Origin: Jejuia sp047345485
GTDB taxonomy: Bacteria; Bacteroidota; Bacteroidia; Flavobacteriales; Flavobacteriaceae
DNA: 64,000 nt
Assembly: GCF_047345485.1 (NCBI RefSeq)
Contig: NZ_JBLFEN010000006.1
Location: forward strand, 124,001 to 188,000
Direction: 5' to 3'
Part shown: positions 16,445-26,009 of the stretch, piece after piece
How positions within the stretch are numbered: position 1 is the stretch's first letter
How the letters are laid out: each line of letters starts with the position of its first letter
Position numbers and translations under genes: made by a program
Notes under the pieces: generated by a model
What the model saw: the letters and a program-made list of their open reading frames with translations, nothing else
Database searches by the model: none
What the model was told of the DNA's origin: nothing

Positions 16445-16870
16445 ATGGGAAAAATAAAAGAATATTCTAACGGAGAAGTTACCGTGGTTTGGGAAGCAGG
16501 AAAGTGTATTCATTCTGCTATTTGCGCCAAGGGGTTGCCAAAAGTATTTCGCCCAAGATTACGCCCTTGGATTAAATTAGATGAAGCTAAAACAGATGCG
16601 ATTATTAATCAGGTTAAGCAATGTCCATCAGGAGCATTACGCTATTATATAAATAATGATGCTAGTGAAAACAGCTTAGATTTAAAAACAGAAACCAAGG
16701 TTGAGGTGCTTAAAAACGGGCCGCTTTTAGTTCATGGTATCTTGAATGTGATATCTAAAGATGGTATTTCAGAATTTAAAAATAACACTACTGCATTTTG
16801 TAGATGCGGAAAGTCGGAAAACAAACCATACTGCGATGGCGCGCATTTAAAAGCCAAATTTAAAGATTAA
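16445..16870 (+). CDS. iron-sulfur protein: YjdI-type Fer4 domain plus CDGSH domain
   Basis: The 141 residues contain two iron-sulfur modules. Residues 1-70 match the divergent mono-cluster ferredoxin (YjdI/Fer4_19) type with Cys21, Cys27 and Cys60 (KCIHSAIC...QCPSGAL). Residues 115-135 are a CDGSH [2Fe-2S] site with Cys119, Cys121, Cys130 and His134 (FCRCGKSENKPYCDGAH), the 3Cys-1His pattern. The pairing of these two domains is common in bacteria; the partner and reaction are unknown, with electron transfer or cluster handling most likely. It is divergent from kynU and closed by a strong terminator. Confidence 0.9.
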   Translation: MGKIKEYSNGEVTVVWEAGKCIHSAICAKGLPKVFRPRLRPWIKLDEAKTDAIINQVKQCPSGALRYYINNDASENSLDLKTETKVEVLKNGPLLVHGILNVISKDGISEFKNNTTAFCRCGKSENKPYCDGAHLKAKFKD

Positions 16871-16883
16871 GTATATAAAAAGA

Positions 16884-16916
16884 TAAAGCGCTTCAATTTA
16901 TAATTGAAGCGCTTTA
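16884..16916 (+). terminator. hairpin terminator after the CDGSH gene
   Basis: Perfect 15-bp stem (arms 16884-16898 and 16902-16916, core AAGCGCTTCAATT) with a 3-base loop. The T-tract is short, but the position directly after the stop codon supports termination. Confidence 0.7.
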
Positions 16917-16999
16917 GATATATATAGACGCATTATGCGGAAAAAACTATGTATGTAATACAACATTTTGGTCGTACCTTAAACCTATAACTTACATTT

Positions 17000-17800
17000 A
17001 TGAGTCAACAAAAATCTTTTTTTGATACCAATAAAGCAACTTGGAATGAAAAAGTGAAAATACATTCCAAAAGTGAAATGTATGATATGGAAGCTTTTAA
17101 AAGTGGCGCATCATCATTAATGCCTTATGAATTGGATGCACTAGGGGATGTTTCTGGAAAAACGTTACTGCATTTGCAATGTCATTTTGGACAAGACACT
17201 TTAAGTTGGAATAGACTAGGCGCTAAGTGTACCGGCATAGATTTAAGTGATGAAGGTATTAAACTAGCCAGAGGCTTAAATAATGACTTAAAACTAAATT
17301 CTGAATTTGTGTGCTGTAATGTTTTAGATACATCGAAGTACGTTAAGGATAAGTTTGATATAGTGTTTACCAGTTATGGCGTTATTGGCTGGTTGCCAGA
17401 TTTAAAACCTTGGGGCAAAATGATTGCAGAGCGTTTGAATAAAGGTGGTACATTTTTTATAGCCGAATTTCATCCTATAGTTTGGATGTTTGATTATTTA
17501 GATGACAAACAAATCATGAAGTACGGGTATATGCAAAGTGACGTAATTTATGAGGAATATGAAGGTACGTATGCCAATCAAGATTCAAAAATGATATCTA
17601 AAGAATATGGTTGGAATCATGGTTTAGGAGACGTAGTTTCTGCAATAACCGAAGCAGGTTTACACTTAGAATATTTAAAAGAATATAACGAAAGCCCTTA
17701 TGATATTTTACCAAATTTAGTGCAAACAGATTCTGGTATGTTTGTTACAAAAGATAAGTTGTATCCTTTGATTTTTACTTTAAAGGCGATAAAGATTTAG
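17000..17800 (+). CDS. class I SAM-dependent methyltransferase
   Basis: The 266-residue Rossmann methyltransferase has motif I as LLHLQCHFGQDTLSW (the GxGxG equivalent is QCHFGQD), acidic post-I loop GIDLSDEGIKLA, and a motif IV-like FDIVFTSYGVIGWLPD. The HLQCxFG variant is typical of a widespread uncharacterised small-molecule methyltransferase group. The substrate cannot be inferred. It is monocistronic and ends 22 bases before the convergent deformylase gene. Confidence 0.85.
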   Translation: MSQQKSFFDTNKATWNEKVKIHSKSEMYDMEAFKSGASSLMPYELDALGDVSGKTLLHLQCHFGQDTLSWNRLGAKCTGIDLSDEGIKLARGLNNDLKLNSEFVCCNVLDTSKYVKDKFDIVFTSYGVIGWLPDLKPWGKMIAERLNKGGTFFIAEFHPIVWMFDYLDDKQIMKYGYMQSDVIYEEYEGTYANQDSKMISKEYGWNHGLGDVVSAITEAGLHLEYLKEYNESPYDILPNLVQTDSGMFVTKDKLYPLIFTLKAIKI

Positions 17801-17822
17801 GCTTTATAATGAATCATTCTTT

Positions 17823-18446
17823 TTAATTGCTACTAGTGCTGTCTTTAATAACATAATCTAAATACAAAATACCATTTAGGTGGTCTATTTCATGTTGAAA
17901 TATAACGGCTGTAAACCCTTCAATTGTTTCAGTATTATGTATGTTTTCCATCGTGTTATATTCAATTATAATTTCCTGTGATCGATTGCTTAAAGTTTCG
18001 CTTCTATTAGGGATAGATAAGCACCCCTCACGAACGGTTTGAGTTGTATCAGAATATGATATTATTTTCGGGTTTAAATACACTTCAAATGGTAAATTTT
18101 CTTTATCAAAACGTTGTACCCAAATTATATTTTTTTTAATGCCAACTTGTGGTGCTGCAATACCTACACCCATAGAAATACTATCTCTAACTGTGGCATA
18201 TAAACGTTTGGTAAATTTTTTAAGTACACTATTATTGGGGTCTGGTTTTATGTAAGTGCTTTTCATTCTTAAAGCTAGTGAATCACTTTTGTTGGTTGTT
18301 TTTAAAACACGCAACGTCGTGTTACTATCAGCATTCATTATAAGTTTTTTTTCTTCTGAAGTAAATGCATCACTGTTTAGATGTTTTACACTAGAGCAAC
18401 TAAAAACCAGAATGAGTAAACCTATTATAATGTATATATTCTTCAT
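17823..18446 (-). CDS. lipoprotein-type peptide deformylase homologue
   Basis: The 207-residue product begins with a lipoprotein signal (hydrophobic run, then FSCSS with Cys17). It then carries all three deformylase motifs: GVGIAAPQVG (93-102), EGCLSIP (140-146) and QHEIDH (184-189). The metal ligands Cys142, His185 and His189, the catalytic Glu186 and Gln100 are intact, so the active site looks functional. Deformylase normally acts in the cytosol on nascent chains, whereas the lipobox predicts an envelope location. A cytosolic def gene would be expected elsewhere. Possible roles are hydrolysis of N-formyl peptides outside the cytosol or an unrelated amidase activity. Confidence 0.88.
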   Translation of the reverse strand: MKNIYIIIGLLILVFSCSSVKHLNSDAFTSEEKKLIMNADSNTTLRVLKTTNKSDSLALRMKSTYIKPDPNNSVLKKFTKRLYATVRDSISMGVGIAAPQVGIKKNIIWVQRFDKENLPFEVYLNPKIISYSDTTQTVREGCLSIPNRSETLSNRSQEIIIEYNTMENIHNTETIEGFTAVIFQHEIDHLNGILYLDYVIKDSTSSN

Positions 18447-18506
18447 GTAGAAAGATAAATTAATTGACTTTTGTGATACTTAAAATACCATATTACCAAA
18501 AACATG

Positions 18507-19784
18507 CTACCACTCGTTAATACGATTAGAATCTAATTTAATAAAAATAAAGAGTAAAATGGTAAAAGCCCATAAACCAGAGCCACCGTAGCTAAACATA
18601 GGTAATGGTATGCCAATGGTAGGAATTAATCCCATTACCATACCTATATTAATAAAAAAGTGCATAAATATTATTGAAGCTACGCTATAGCCATAAACAC
18701 GACTAAATTGTGATTTTTGGAGTTCGGCTAGGTGCAAAATGCGTAATAGCAACAACACAAAAAGAATAACTACAGAAGCGCTTCCTAGAAATCCCCACTC
18801 TTCTCCGACGGTGCTAAAAATATAGTCGGTATGCTGTTCTGGTACAAATTTACCTGTGGTACGTGTACCTTCCATAAACCCTCTACCTGTAAAACCACCA
18901 GAGCTAATGGCTTTTTCTGATTCATTTAAATTATAAGCAAATGTACGCTTCATAGCTTCTAATTTTTTAGGATCTTTTTCCAAACGCAACCATAAACTAA
19001 TACGGTCTTGTTGATGTGCACGTAGTATACTTTTGTAAAAAAACTGAATACCAAAACTTAGTGCAGCACTAACACCAATTATAAAAATAGTTTGTAAAAT
19101 GGAAAGTTTTACTTTGGTTAAAAAACGAAATATAAATACAATTAAAGCGACTACTATTGTTGTAATAATTGCTCCAAATTTTAACGCGATAACAGAAATA
19201 AAAACTACTAAAACACTTAAGACAAGATAGAGTCTAGGTAGACCCTCTCTGTAAAGTACAAAAAAGAAGGTGCCGTAAACTATAGTGCTGCCTGTATCAT
19301 TTTGAAGTAAAACCAATACTGCTGGGATTATAATGATTATAAATGTTCTTAGTTGGTCTTTTACGGTTCTAATGTCTGTGTTTAAATCGCTAATATACTT
19401 AGCAATAGCAAGAGCTGTAGCCGTTTTGGCAAACTCACTAGGTTGTATAGTAAAACTACCAATAGCATACCATGATGTAGCCCCATTTACATTTTTTCCA
19501 AAAAGGAAAAGGCCAACTAAAGAAAGCATAGAAACGATGTAGATAATACTTGAAAACCGTTCATAAAATTTGGCATCAAAAGCTAAAATAAAGACAATTA
19601 ATATTAAGCTTAAAAATATAAAAATAAGCTGTTTACCAAAGGGTTGAGAAAAATCAAAATAATCAATTTCAGTACCTGAATGAGATGCTGATAAAATATT
19701 AAGCCAACCAAAACCAACGAGAAGTAAAAATAGTATGATGGTTACCCAATCAAATTTAAAGTATCTATTGGTTTCTCTTGCCAT
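18507..19784 (-). CDS. rodA: rod shape-determining protein RodA
   Basis: The 425-residue polytopic SEDS-family glycosyltransferase has many hydrophobic helices, the conserved QPSEFAKTA segment in the first half, and GIPLPMFSYGGSGL near the C-terminus. It polymerises lipid II into glycan strands along the lateral wall. Its ATG overlaps the stop of the PBP2 gene by one base (TAATG), so the two are translationally coupled, matching their joint action. It is last in the five-gene cell-shape operon. Confidence 0.96.
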   Translation of the reverse strand: MARETNRYFKFDWVTIILFLLLVGFGWLNILSASHSGTEIDYFDFSQPFGKQLIFIFLSLILIVFILAFDAKFYERFSSIIYIVSMLSLVGLFLFGKNVNGATSWYAIGSFTIQPSEFAKTATALAIAKYISDLNTDIRTVKDQLRTFIIIIIPAVLVLLQNDTGSTIVYGTFFFVLYREGLPRLYLVLSVLVVFISVIALKFGAIITTIVVALIVFIFRFLTKVKLSILQTIFIIGVSAALSFGIQFFYKSILRAHQQDRISLWLRLEKDPKKLEAMKRTFAYNLNESEKAISSGGFTGRGFMEGTRTTGKFVPEQHTDYIFSTVGEEWGFLGSASVVILFVLLLLRILHLAELQKSQFSRVYGYSVASIIFMHFFINIGMVMGLIPTIGIPLPMFSYGGSGLWAFTILLFIFIKLDSNRINEW

Positions 19785-21721
19785 TAGTTGTTAGTAGTGT
19801 TAAGTAAATTTAATTCTCGTTTTAGTTGATAATATTCTCTTTCTTCTACAATCTGTAATTGTGTTCTACCATTAATATTAAAGGGTTCACCAGAGTAAGG
19901 TTTTGCGTATTCATTTTCAAGAGAATGTTTTAAGAGCCACTCTTCTAAATCTGTTCTTGTAATATGCCCTTTTATATGTTTTTCAATCATTAAACTTGCT
20001 ACTTTTCCAGCAAACCTACTGCCCCAATAGCCATTTTCTACAAAAACAGCAATTGCAATTTTAGGATTGTCTTTTGGCGCAAATGCTAAGAAAATGGAAT
20101 GATCTGTAAGCTGAGTTCTTACACTATCAATAATTGCAAAATTTTCAACAGTACCAGTTTTTCCGCAGATATCTATGTCCTTAATATTTAAGTATTTAGC
20201 AGTTCCATTTTTGTATACGGCATGCATGCCTTCTATTACAGGCTCAAAATGAGGTGTATCTATAGATGTATATTTTGGTTTCGTAAAATTTTCAGGTAAT
20301 TTTTCATCTTCAATATGTTTAATAACGTGAGGTGTATAATAGTAACCACGGTTAGCAATTGCAGCAGCCATGTTTGCTAATTGAATTGGGGTTGTAGCCA
20401 CTTCACCTTGACCAATAGCATTAGAAATGGTGTAGGTAGAATAAAATGTTTTAGGGTAAATACGCTTGTAATATGATCTATCAGGAATACGGCCTTTTTG
20501 TCCAACGTATAAGTCGTTATTTAAAAAATTACCAAGGCCAAAACTTTTTGCATGTTCACTCCAAGTATTTATACCATCTGATGCACTACCAGTTTTATCT
20601 AAAATACGCCGGTAAGTTGTTGCAAAGTAGGCGTTACAAGATTCTTGTATACCAGTAATCATATTGTTTCGTTTACCTCTATAACAGTGGCATTTCATAA
20701 ACCTATTGCCGTATTTGTAGCCTGCATAACAGGTTACTTTTTCATCAGGAGTTATAACATCTTCTTGCAATGCAATTAACGCATTTATTAATTTAAAAGG
20801 AGATCCAGGTTCATAAACACCTTGAATACTTCTATTAAAAAGTGGTTTAGCAATAGTGTCGCGTAACAATTTCGTATAATTTTTAGAGCGTTCTCTTCCA
20901 ACTAAGATATTTGGATCGTAACTTGGGGCAGCAACCATAGCCAAAATTTCCCCAGATGATGGCTCAATAGCTATAACACCACCGCGTTTATTTTTCATAA
21001 GAAGTTCACCGTAAGCTTGTAATCTAGAATCTATAGTTATAGTTATATCTTTTCCTTGCTGCGGAAGTGAATCAAATTCTTTGTCCTTATAAGGCCCAAT
21101 ATCTCTGTTAAATCTATCTTTTTGAATGAATTTTATACCCTTGATACCTCTTAACGTTTTTTCGTATGAAGCTTCTATACCATTTTTGCCTTTTAAGTCA
21201 CCCATTTGATAATAGGGGTCTCTTTTTATATCTCGGTTATTTACTTCTCCAATATCACCTAAAACATTAGCACCAATGGTAGTTTCATATTTTCTTAGCG
21301 GTCTTTTTTGAATATAAAATCCTTCAAACTTTCGCATTTTTTCTTGTAAAACTGCATAATCTGCTTTTGAGAGCTGCGGTAAGAATGGGGATGCTAATCT
21401 TGGGGAATGATTTCTCGCCCTATTTAACTTTTTATCATAAGTTTCTCTAGATATTTTTAAAAGTTCGCAAAATTCATCTACATCAAATTCGCCAACTTCT
21501 CTTGGTATTACCATTACGTCATAAGAAGGTTGATTGCCTACTAGAAGTTGCTCATTTCTGTCATAAACAAAACCACGTTTGGGATAATCCCACACCTTTC
21601 TAATGGCATTATCTTCATACAAATTATTAGAGGAGCCTTTATAAACTTGAAGGTAAAATAATCTACCTATAAAGATGATACCACATAAAATAACAGATAT
21701 TAAGAGTAAAAACTGTCTCAT
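19784..21721 (-). CDS. mrdA: penicillin-binding protein 2 (transpeptidase)
   Basis: The 645-residue class B PBP has an N-terminal membrane anchor, a dimerisation/pedestal domain and a transpeptidase domain. The active-site serine is Ser307 in SPFK, followed by SCNAYF for the SxN motif and GKTGT for the KTG motif. It cross-links the peptidoglycan made by RodA during elongation. It starts on the last base of mreD (TAATG coupling) and ends on the first base of rodA. The CHCYRGKR segment shortly after the active serine adds cysteines not usual in the E. coli protein. Confidence 0.96.
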   Translation of the reverse strand: MRQFLLLISVILCGIIFIGRLFYLQVYKGSSNNLYEDNAIRKVWDYPKRGFVYDRNEQLLVGNQPSYDVMVIPREVGEFDVDEFCELLKISRETYDKKLNRARNHSPRLASPFLPQLSKADYAVLQEKMRKFEGFYIQKRPLRKYETTIGANVLGDIGEVNNRDIKRDPYYQMGDLKGKNGIEASYEKTLRGIKGIKFIQKDRFNRDIGPYKDKEFDSLPQQGKDITITIDSRLQAYGELLMKNKRGGVIAIEPSSGEILAMVAAPSYDPNILVGRERSKNYTKLLRDTIAKPLFNRSIQGVYEPGSPFKLINALIALQEDVITPDEKVTCYAGYKYGNRFMKCHCYRGKRNNMITGIQESCNAYFATTYRRILDKTGSASDGINTWSEHAKSFGLGNFLNNDLYVGQKGRIPDRSYYKRIYPKTFYSTYTISNAIGQGEVATTPIQLANMAAAIANRGYYYTPHVIKHIEDEKLPENFTKPKYTSIDTPHFEPVIEGMHAVYKNGTAKYLNIKDIDICGKTGTVENFAIIDSVRTQLTDHSIFLAFAPKDNPKIAIAVFVENGYWGSRFAGKVASLMIEKHIKGHITRTDLEEWLLKHSLENEYAKPYSGEPFNINGRTQLQIVEEREYYQLKRELNLLNTTNN

Positions 21722-22224
21722 TAGGTTTTTCGACTAAAAATGATTGAGAGTAACATAATCATTACTATAGTAAATATACCAGAGAATAACGCTTTTTGTA
21801 ATACCATTAGTATTCTAGAAATACTAAAAATTTCTAAATAGAATAATATGAGATGATGTAATATGGTTAATAATGTAACATACCCTAGTTTTGCTCCAAA
21901 TTCTGCATTATTGAATTTAACGTTATTGTGCTCATACATAGTGCCGAAGGCAAATTTTAAGAATATAGGTCTAGCATAAGCAATAAAAACAGACGCTGCT
22001 GCGTGAATACCACCAGTATCTGAAAACATATCAACAGTAATACCTATTAAAAAACTTAAAACTATAAATAAAATGCGATTACTATTTATTGGAAAAAAAA
22101 GAATGAATATAATATAAATGTATGGGTTTATATAACCCAAAAAGTTTATATGATTAAATAGTATTACCTGAACGAATACCAACAAAATAAACTGAATACT
22201 ATATCCTGTAATACTATTATTCAT
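21721..22224 (-). CDS. mreD: rod shape-determining protein MreD
   Basis: The 167-residue, highly hydrophobic protein has about five membrane helices and the MreD-like TVDMFSDTGGIHAAASVF loop. It is a membrane partner of MreC in the elongasome. Identification rests on hydropathy, length and its position between mreC and mrdA. It overlaps mreC by 8 bases and mrdA by 1 base. Confidence 0.88.
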   Translation of the reverse strand: MNNSITGYSIQFILLVFVQVILFNHINFLGYINPYIYIIFILFFPINSNRILFIVLSFLIGITVDMFSDTGGIHAAASVFIAYARPIFLKFAFGTMYEHNNVKFNNAEFGAKLGYVTLLTILHHLILFYLEIFSISRILMVLQKALFSGIFTIVMIMLLSIIFSRKT

Positions 22225-23035
22225 TAGTAGTTTCTAAAAGGGTTTCAATTTCTTTCTTGTCAGTGTTTTCAATAATGTAAACGTGTTCAATATTTGTCAT
22301 ATCATTAAACAACTGTACATTAATTTCATAGAAATTCTCAGTAGCATCAAGTTTAGAGTCGATGACAGTTCCTACAGGTATATCTTTTGGAAATATTGAT
22401 GATTGCCCAGAAGTAACAATTGTATCACCAGTAGTAACACTAGCAATTTTTTCTACATCAGTTAATTGAATAATATTAGGAGAGTTTCCGTCCCAAGTTA
22501 AAGAGCCTATATGTCTAGAATTTTTCAATTTTACACTTATACTACTTTTTGAGTTTAAAATTGAAATTACTGTAGCATAATTTTCAGAAACAGCATCAAT
22601 AATACCTACAATTCCTAATGATGATTTAACACCAAAATCTTGTTGTATACTGTCTTTTTTTCCTCTATTAATCAAAAGAAAATTATTGGATAAATTATAA
22701 CTATTACGAATAATGTTAGCAGATGTATATTTGTAATTTAGATTTAAGGTACTATCAGTCTTCGAAGCACTTGCGTCTATTTGGTAGTTAGCCAAAATTT
22801 GATTTAAATGATTATTTTCTTCTGAAAGTATTTGGTTTTGAGATTTTAAATTAAAATAAGTACTAACATTATTAGCCGTATTATAAACACCACCACTTAA
22901 AAAGTTAGCAGAATTAATAAACTTACTTTTATGATAAGTATGTGATTGAATTGTGAAAAAAAGTGCAACAGAAAAGAGCAGCAAGAACAACAAAAAATGT
23001 TTGTTCTTTATAATAAAATTAACAATTTGCTGCAT
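22217..23035 (-). CDS. mreC: rod shape-determining protein MreC
   Basis: The 272-residue protein has one N-terminal membrane helix (HFLLFLLLFSVALFF), a coiled coil (about 65-90), and the periplasmic beta-barrel domain with LLINRGKKDSI, GVKSSLGIVGI and GDTIVTSGQSSIFPKDIPVG. It links the MreB filament to PBP2 and RodA in the periplasm. It follows mreB after 25 bases and overlaps mreD. Confidence 0.94.
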   Translation of the reverse strand: MQQIVNFIIKNKHFLLFLLLFSVALFFTIQSHTYHKSKFINSANFLSGGVYNTANNVSTYFNLKSQNQILSEENNHLNQILANYQIDASASKTDSTLNLNYKYTSANIIRNSYNLSNNFLLINRGKKDSIQQDFGVKSSLGIVGIIDAVSENYATVISILNSKSSISVKLKNSRHIGSLTWDGNSPNIIQLTDVEKIASVTTGDTIVTSGQSSIFPKDIPVGTVIDSKLDATENFYEINVQLFNDMTNIEHVYIIENTDKKEIETLLETTNE

Positions 23036-23060
23036 GGGTAAAACCTATTCTATGGGTGCT

Positions 23061-24089
23061 TTATTTAATCAATACACTTTTGTATTTAGGTAAATTTTTA
23101 AGAGTGATACCTGTACCACGAACAACAGCACGAAGTGGATCTTCTGCAATATAAACGGGTAAATCGGTTTTTTGTGATAAACGTTTATCTAAACCTCTTA
23201 GCATAGAACCACCACCTGCTAAATAAATACCAGTATTATAAATGTCTGCTGCTAATTCTGGAGGTGTTTGTCCTAGGGTTTCCATTACTGCGTCTTCTAT
23301 TCGTAAAATAGACTTATCTAGGGCTTTTGCAATTTCTCTAAATGATATAGAAACTTGTTTTGGCTTACCAGTTAATAAATCTCGTCCTTGAACACTCATG
23401 TCCTCAGGAGGTAACTCTAAATCCTCAGTAGCAGCACCAATTTGTATTTTTATTTTTTCGGCAGTACGCTCTCCAACATATAAATTGTGTTGCGTTCTCA
23501 TATAATATACAATATCATTCGTAAATACGTCTCCCGCAATCTTTACAGATTTATCACATACAATACCACCAAGGGCAATCACTGCAATTTCAGTAGTACC
23601 ACCTCCTATATCTACAACCATATTTCCTTTTGGTTGCATAATATCTACACCAATACCAATTGCGGCTGCCATTGGTTCATGAATTAAATATACTTCTTTT
23701 CCATTAACACGTTCTGCACTTTCTTTTACAGCTCGCATTTCAACTTCTGTAATTCCAGAAGGAATACAAATTACCATTCTAAGTGCTGGTGTGAAAAATT
23801 TCTTTTTTAAAGCAGGTATATTTTTAATAAACATACTAATCATTTGTTCAGAAGCATCAAAATCTGCAATAACACCATCTTTAAGTGGACGGATAGTTTT
23901 AATGTTTTCATGAGTTTTTCCTTGCATTAAGCTAGCTTCTTGACCAACTGCTATAATTTTTCCAGAAATTCTATCACGAGCTACAATGGACGGTGCATCC
24001 ACAACAACCTTGTCATTATGAATAATTAGCGTATTTGCAGTTCCCAAATCTATGGCTATATCTTCGGTTAGGAAGTCAAAAAATCCCAT
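23061..24089 (-). CDS. mreB: actin-like cell-shape protein MreB
   Basis: The 342-residue actin-fold ATPase has phosphate loop 1 IAIDLGTANT, the phosphate 2 region MVVDIGGGTTEIAVI and the adenosine motif GIYLAGGGSML. It polymerises beneath the inner membrane and directs lateral wall synthesis. It is the first gene of the mreB-mreC-mreD-mrdA-rodA operon. The upstream sequence contains a minus-strand TACTTTTA that is near the -7 consensus but lacks a clear -33 element. Confidence 0.97.
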   Translation of the reverse strand: MGFFDFLTEDIAIDLGTANTLIIHNDKVVVDAPSIVARDRISGKIIAVGQEASLMQGKTHENIKTIRPLKDGVIADFDASEQMISMFIKNIPALKKKFFTPALRMVICIPSGITEVEMRAVKESAERVNGKEVYLIHEPMAAAIGIGVDIMQPKGNMVVDIGGGTTEIAVIALGGIVCDKSVKIAGDVFTNDIVYYMRTQHNLYVGERTAEKIKIQIGAATEDLELPPEDMSVQGRDLLTGKPKQVSISFREIAKALDKSILRIEDAVMETLGQTPPELAADIYNTGIYLAGGGSMLRGLDKRLSQKTDLPVYIAEDPLRAVVRGTGITLKNLPKYKSVLIK

Positions 24090-24276
24090 GTGCTATTAGT
24101 AATTTAAACAGGTTTATAAACGAATTCCGTAAAAGTAATAAAAGTTGTTAAATATTTGAGTTATATAGTATTCAAAATAATTAAATATAAAAACATAGAT
24201 TATTATAGTTCTATTCATCTACAAATATTAGTTGCTAATTCAAAGAAATTATGAGTTTTATTACCTGTTTTTTTGT

Positions 24277-24298
24277 AAATGTTAGGTAGCTAACATTT
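24277..24298. promoter_or_regulatory. 9-bp inverted repeat before the T9SS cargo gene
   Basis: AAATGTTAG and CTAACATTT are exact reverse complements around GTAG, 57 bases before the start codon. A possible -7 element TAATTTTA lies at 24317-24324, which would put the dyad around the -33 region. It could be an operator or a leader hairpin. Confidence 0.35.
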
Positions 24299-24354
24299 TG
24301 ATTGGTCGTTGGTTATTAATTTTATCCATCATTAATATTAACAAAAAAATCAAA

Positions 24355-25829
24355 ATGAAAAGAAAATTACAATTTTGGAAATTAAGGTATTGGCACTTTT
24401 TTGTGTTATATTTTTTAAGTCTGTTTATGCAGATTAATGCTCAAGATGTAACATTCACTATGGTAAATCCAGATAGTGATACGGTTACAATATCTAATTT
24501 AGGTTCTAGTGATGTGAATATCGAAAATTATTGGTTATGTTTAGGTCCGGGTAACTATGATCGCCTAAGCACTATAACTCCAGATAACGGGGACTATATG
24601 TTGTCCGTAGGTGAGTCAGTGACATTAACTTATGATGTAGACCCTTCAGACGAAGGTCTTAGCTTATTTAGTACAAGTAGTTTCAGTTCTTCTGATCCTA
24701 ATATCTTATTGTCTTATGTACAATGGGGAGCAGCAAATCAGCCTAGAGTTGGTCAAGCTGTTTCAGCAGGACGTTGGGATAGTTCCTCAAATTTTGTTAG
24801 CGGAGATGCACCATATACTACAACAACAGGTGGTTCAGCTGCTTCATGGAGTGTTGCATGTAATGCAGATGGCGGTGTTTTGTCAGGCGGTCCATTTTCT
24901 TTTACAACAGGTGACGGAGTAGCAGACAATATTCCAGAAGGTGCAATCACCGTAGCTAACAGTCAAGGTGAGAACTTTGCATGGGTAGTGACAGATGCAG
25001 CAGGTTATATCTTAGGTTTACCACCAACTNNNNNNNNNNNNNNNNNNNNNNNNNNNNNNNNNNNNNNNNNNNNNNNNNNNNNNNNNNNNNNNNNNNNNNN
25101 NNNNNNNNNNNNNNNNNNNNNNNNNNNNNAGGCAAGAATGCTAATGATATCGAAGGCTGTTTCGATTTATCGAATCCAATCACTGTAGAACGTAATAATG
25201 CAGATGGCTGTCAAGCCAATGGCGGCGATTTATTCGGCGGTCCATTCTCATTTTGTGTAGAGGATGGAATAGCAGACAATATCCCAGAAGGTGCAATCAC
25301 CGTAGCTAACAGTCAAGGCGAGAACTTTACATGGGTAGTAACCGATGACGCAGGTAATATTTTAGGCTTACCACCAACCTTTAGTGTTGTAGATTTTGAT
25401 GATGTAGCTGCAGGTGTGTGTTTGGTATGGTATTTAGCATGGGATGGTACCATTACAGGTGCAGAAGTAGGTATGAATGCTAGTGATATCGAAGGATGTT
25501 TTGATTTATCAAATCCAATTACTGTTAACCGCTTATCAGGATCTGATTGTGATGCATTATCTACAAATGATTTTGAAGCTGATTTTGATTTTGCAGTATA
25601 TCCAAATCCAACTCAAAATGAAATTACTATTGATTACAAAGGAAATCAAAATTTAGATTTAGAGGTAGTAGTTATTGATATGTTAGGAAAGAAGTTTTTA
25701 CAAACTACATTTTCAACGCAACGTAACCCAACTTTGAACCTTAGTAATTTGACTCAGGGTACTTATTTTTTAAATATTACAGATAAAAATACAGGAGTAT
25801 CTACAACAAAACGAATTATGAAAAATTAA
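24355..25829 (+). CDS. T9SS cargo protein with tandem repeats, interrupted by an assembly gap
   Basis: A signal peptide (MKRKLQFW...INAQD) precedes a lamin-tail-like beta domain (about residues 32-165), then copies of a 113-residue unit with GGPFSF, IADNIPEGAITVANSQGENF, ILGLPPT and DIEGCFDLSNPITV, then a type A sorting domain (VYPNPTQNEITIDYKG ... GTYFLNITDKNTG ... KRIMKN). The C-terminal domain targets it through the type IX system to the surface. A run of 100 N at 25030-25129 lies inside the repeats and shifts the nominal frame; the two halves clearly belong to one gene. Total length is unknown. The function is probably adhesive or structural. Confidence 0.85.
24871..25533 (+). repeat. 339-bp in-frame tandem repeat
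   Basis: The block GCTA[AG]TGATATCGAAGG recurs at 25140 and 25479, exactly 339 bases (113 codons) apart, with nearly identical flanks. The block GCAGACAATAT[TC]CCAGAAGG at 24922 and 25272 is 350 bases apart only because of the 100 N between. Nucleotide identity between units is high, implying recent duplication or homogenisation. Confidence 0.85.
25030..25129. other. assembly gap (100 N)
   Basis: Exactly 100 undetermined bases, a placeholder size. It begins right after the codons for LPPT and ends one base before GGCAAGAATGC. By comparison with the second repeat unit the smallest in-frame filling is 89 bases; each extra repeat would add 339. Confidence 0.97.
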
Positions 25830-25853
25830 ATTAATTCATATAAAGTTTGAATT

Positions 25854-25886
25854 AAAACCGCCTCTTGTTAAAAGAGGCGGTTTTTT
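25854..25886 (+). terminator. intrinsic terminator of the cargo gene
   Basis: The 13-bp stem AAAACCGCCTCTT / AAGAGGCGGTTTT with a 5-base loop (GTTAA) runs straight into a T-tract. A classic rho-independent terminator 24 bases after the stop. Confidence 0.92.
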
Positions 25887-26009
25887 GGTATTTACTTTTA
25901 AATAGGCTTCGTAATTTAGCTTTCTGGAATTTAGAAAAGCTTTAGTGCATATTGAACTTATCACTATAAACGATAAAGAATAATAATGACTTTAATTATA
26001 TAAATAGAA

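Noticed and set aside
24981..25188. Two overlapping open frames crossing the N run, looking like a frameshifted or split gene
   Set aside because: The shift comes from the arbitrary 100-N placeholder; repeat alignment shows a single gene.
24871..25533. CRISPR-like repeat array
   Set aside because: The period is 339 bases, in frame, and translates to a protein repeat; there are no short repeats with unique spacers.
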